Positions 5,323 through 6,152 of a stretch of 6,152 bases of DNA are shown here, in pieces. The position numbers were made by a program, and so were the translations under genes. The notes below the pieces were generated by a model, which did no database searches, was not told the origin of the DNA, and saw only the letters and a program-made list of their open reading frames with translations. How positions within the stretch are numbered: the first letter of the stretch is position 1; each line of letters opens with the position of its first letter. Location of the stretch: positions 1-6,152 of the forward strand of contig JALUKO010000407.1 of NCBI GenBank assembly GCA_027056525.1, given 5' to 3'. The stretch is from Helicobacteraceae bacterium. Lineage in GTDB: Bacteria > Campylobacterota > Campylobacteria > Campylobacterales > Sulfurimonadaceae.

Positions 5323-6152
5323 CTAGATCAAAGAGGTCATAATTTGATTCACGGTGATACTGATATCTCTCATATCTTTGCTATCTTTTTGCGTAAATTT
5401 CTCTATTTGCTCTTTTATACTCTCATAGGACTCCACTTCAGTTTTAAAGTAGCTGTTAAAAGCCTCCAGTGGGGTTTCATCAGCTCTTTGAAACTTCAAT
5501 ATCTCCTCTGTGAATTTCACAACAATATACTCTATATATTCCATAAGTTGATGGCGAAGTATCTTTTCATTCTCTGTTGTTATCTCTATGTTATCAAGTG
5601 AAGCGATCATCTGTAAAATTTTAAATTCACTTACCACCAGATAAAAAGTAACAGCAACATCGTTAAAAGAGTATGAAGATGTCTCTTTCACCATAATCGC
5701 TGCAACTGCAAAACGTAAATAATCAATAGCTGAAAAGAAAAGATTGAACTGATGGTTTCCATCAATAATATTTACTATATTCTTGTCATTGATCTTATTG
5801 AGAATCTCAAAAAGATTCTCTTTATAATCCAAAATATGGTTGAGATCCATTTTATGTTTATTGAAATGTTTGAGTATCCACTTCGTTGCAAAGTTCAGGG
5901 TTTTTTCTATCTCTGACATCAGCTTATACTGCTGTTGCACACTCATAACAAAATCGTTTCGATAGATCTCATACCTTATATCATTGGCTCCAAAAAGCTG
6001 ATTGACGATAAGATAGGATTTTATCTTAAGCAAAAACTTTTCATGATTACTCTCTTTATAGTGGGAAATAAAAGTGACCCCCTGAAGATTTATGATTTTG
6101 TCAGCGATCATAGTGGCAATGATCTCACGACGCAACGGATGGTTGGTAATCT
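5323..6152 (-). CDS. NAD-dependent glutamate dehydrogenase, large bacterial type (C-terminal part)
   Basis: This is the last ~275 residues of a large NAD-specific glutamate dehydrogenase (Bac_GDH family), which converts glutamate to 2-oxoglutarate and ammonium. The frame is open to the window edge, and the TTG at 6135 is an internal leucine codon, not a start. The first residues read ITNHPLRREIIATMIADKI, then NLQGVTF; the HPLRREI…N…G.TF block is the signature of the C-terminal helical region of this family. LNFATKWILKHFNKH matches the family's R-x-T-R-W-L-L helix, and FNDVAVTFYLVVSEFKI (roughly 100 residues from the end) matches the conserved DVA…F…V…F segment. The catalytic Rossmann and active-site parts lie upstream, outside the window. 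The C-terminus is complete and intact. It points the same way as the torD-like operon, but the 77-bp gap with a promoter suggests separate transcription. No clear terminator follows its TAG stop. Confidence 0.88.
   Translation of the reverse strand, partial: ITNHPLRREIIATMIADKIINLQGVTFISHYKESNHEKFLLKIKSYLIVNQLFGANDIRYEIYRNDFVMSVQQQYKLMSEIEKTLNFATKWILKHFNKHKMDLNHILDYKENLFEILNKINDKNIVNIIDGNHQFNLFFSAIDYLRFAVAAIMVKETSSYSFNDVAVTFYLVVSEFKILQMIASLDNIEITTENEKILRHQLMEYIEYIVVKFTEEILKFQRADETPLEAFNSYFKTEVESYESIKEQIEKFTQKDSKDMRDISITVNQIMTSLI
5800..5820. repeat. 8-bp perfect palindrome inside the glutamate dehydrogenase gene
   Basis: GAGAATCT (5800-5807) and AGATTCTC (5813-5820) are exact inverse complements around CAAAA. 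It is fully inside the coding region. On the plus strand TTTAT follows, which looks faintly like a terminator for antisense transcription, but no gene reads in that direction here. It is probably incidental. Confidence 0.25.

Noticed and set aside
5800..5820. Intrinsic terminator
   Set aside because: It lies inside an intact coding region, has a weak A/T-containing stem, and only a short T-run on the strand with no gene.
5323..6135. A complete 270-residue gene starting with TTG at 6135
   Set aside because: The frame continues upstream to the window edge and the residues across it (NHPLRREII) are a conserved block of large glutamate dehydrogenases, so the gene is only partial here.

Overview
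This AT-rich window comes from the chromosome of a member of the Campylobacterota, most likely a Sulfurimonas/Sulfurovum-like lineage. The evidence is the gene content (a Campylobacter-type regulator–sat–pgpA cluster, a large NAD-type glutamate dehydrogenase, a TorD-type chaperone with a polyferredoxin) and the tightly packed, Lys/Asn/Ile-rich coding style. No mobile element, CRISPR array, tRNA or rRNA is visible. Coding density is close to complete; the only real intergenic gap is 77 bp (5246-5322).

Left part, plus strand (1-2211): an apparent operon of three genes. The first is the 3' part of a regulator with a Fis-type helix-turn-helix, which I match to the HP1021/Cj1608 orphan response regulators. 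It overlaps by 23 nt a Sat-like (ATP sulfurylase family) gene, followed 12 nt later by pgpA (phosphatidylglycerophosphatase A). The order regulator–sat–pgpA is, as I recall, the order Cj1608–Cj1609–Cj1610 in Campylobacter jejuni. The Sat-like protein lacks residues that bind sulfate in true ATP sulfurylases, and the regulator appears to carry the eroded remains of an NtrC-type AAA+ domain.

Right part, minus strand (6152 down to 2215): first the C-terminal end of a large NAD-dependent glutamate dehydrogenase, then a 77-bp gap with a likely promoter, then a four-gene operon with gaps of 3, 1 and 6 nt. Its genes are a TorD/DmsD-family molybdoenzyme chaperone, a cytoplasmic polyferredoxin with four [4Fe-4S]-type motifs plus extra Cys sites, a protein that reads by eye as a full-length shikimate dehydrogenase (AroE) fold without its catalytic residues, and an unrecognised acidic helical protein. 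The operon looks like an assembly or electron-transfer accessory module for a molybdenum/tungsten enzyme such as formate dehydrogenase, but no such catalytic subunit lies in the window.

The two groups converge at 2211/2215 with only three bases between stop codons and no obvious terminator. The best candidate for something undescribed is the TorD–polyferredoxin–AroE-like pseudoenzyme–unknown protein module, followed by the substrate question for the Sat-like protein.
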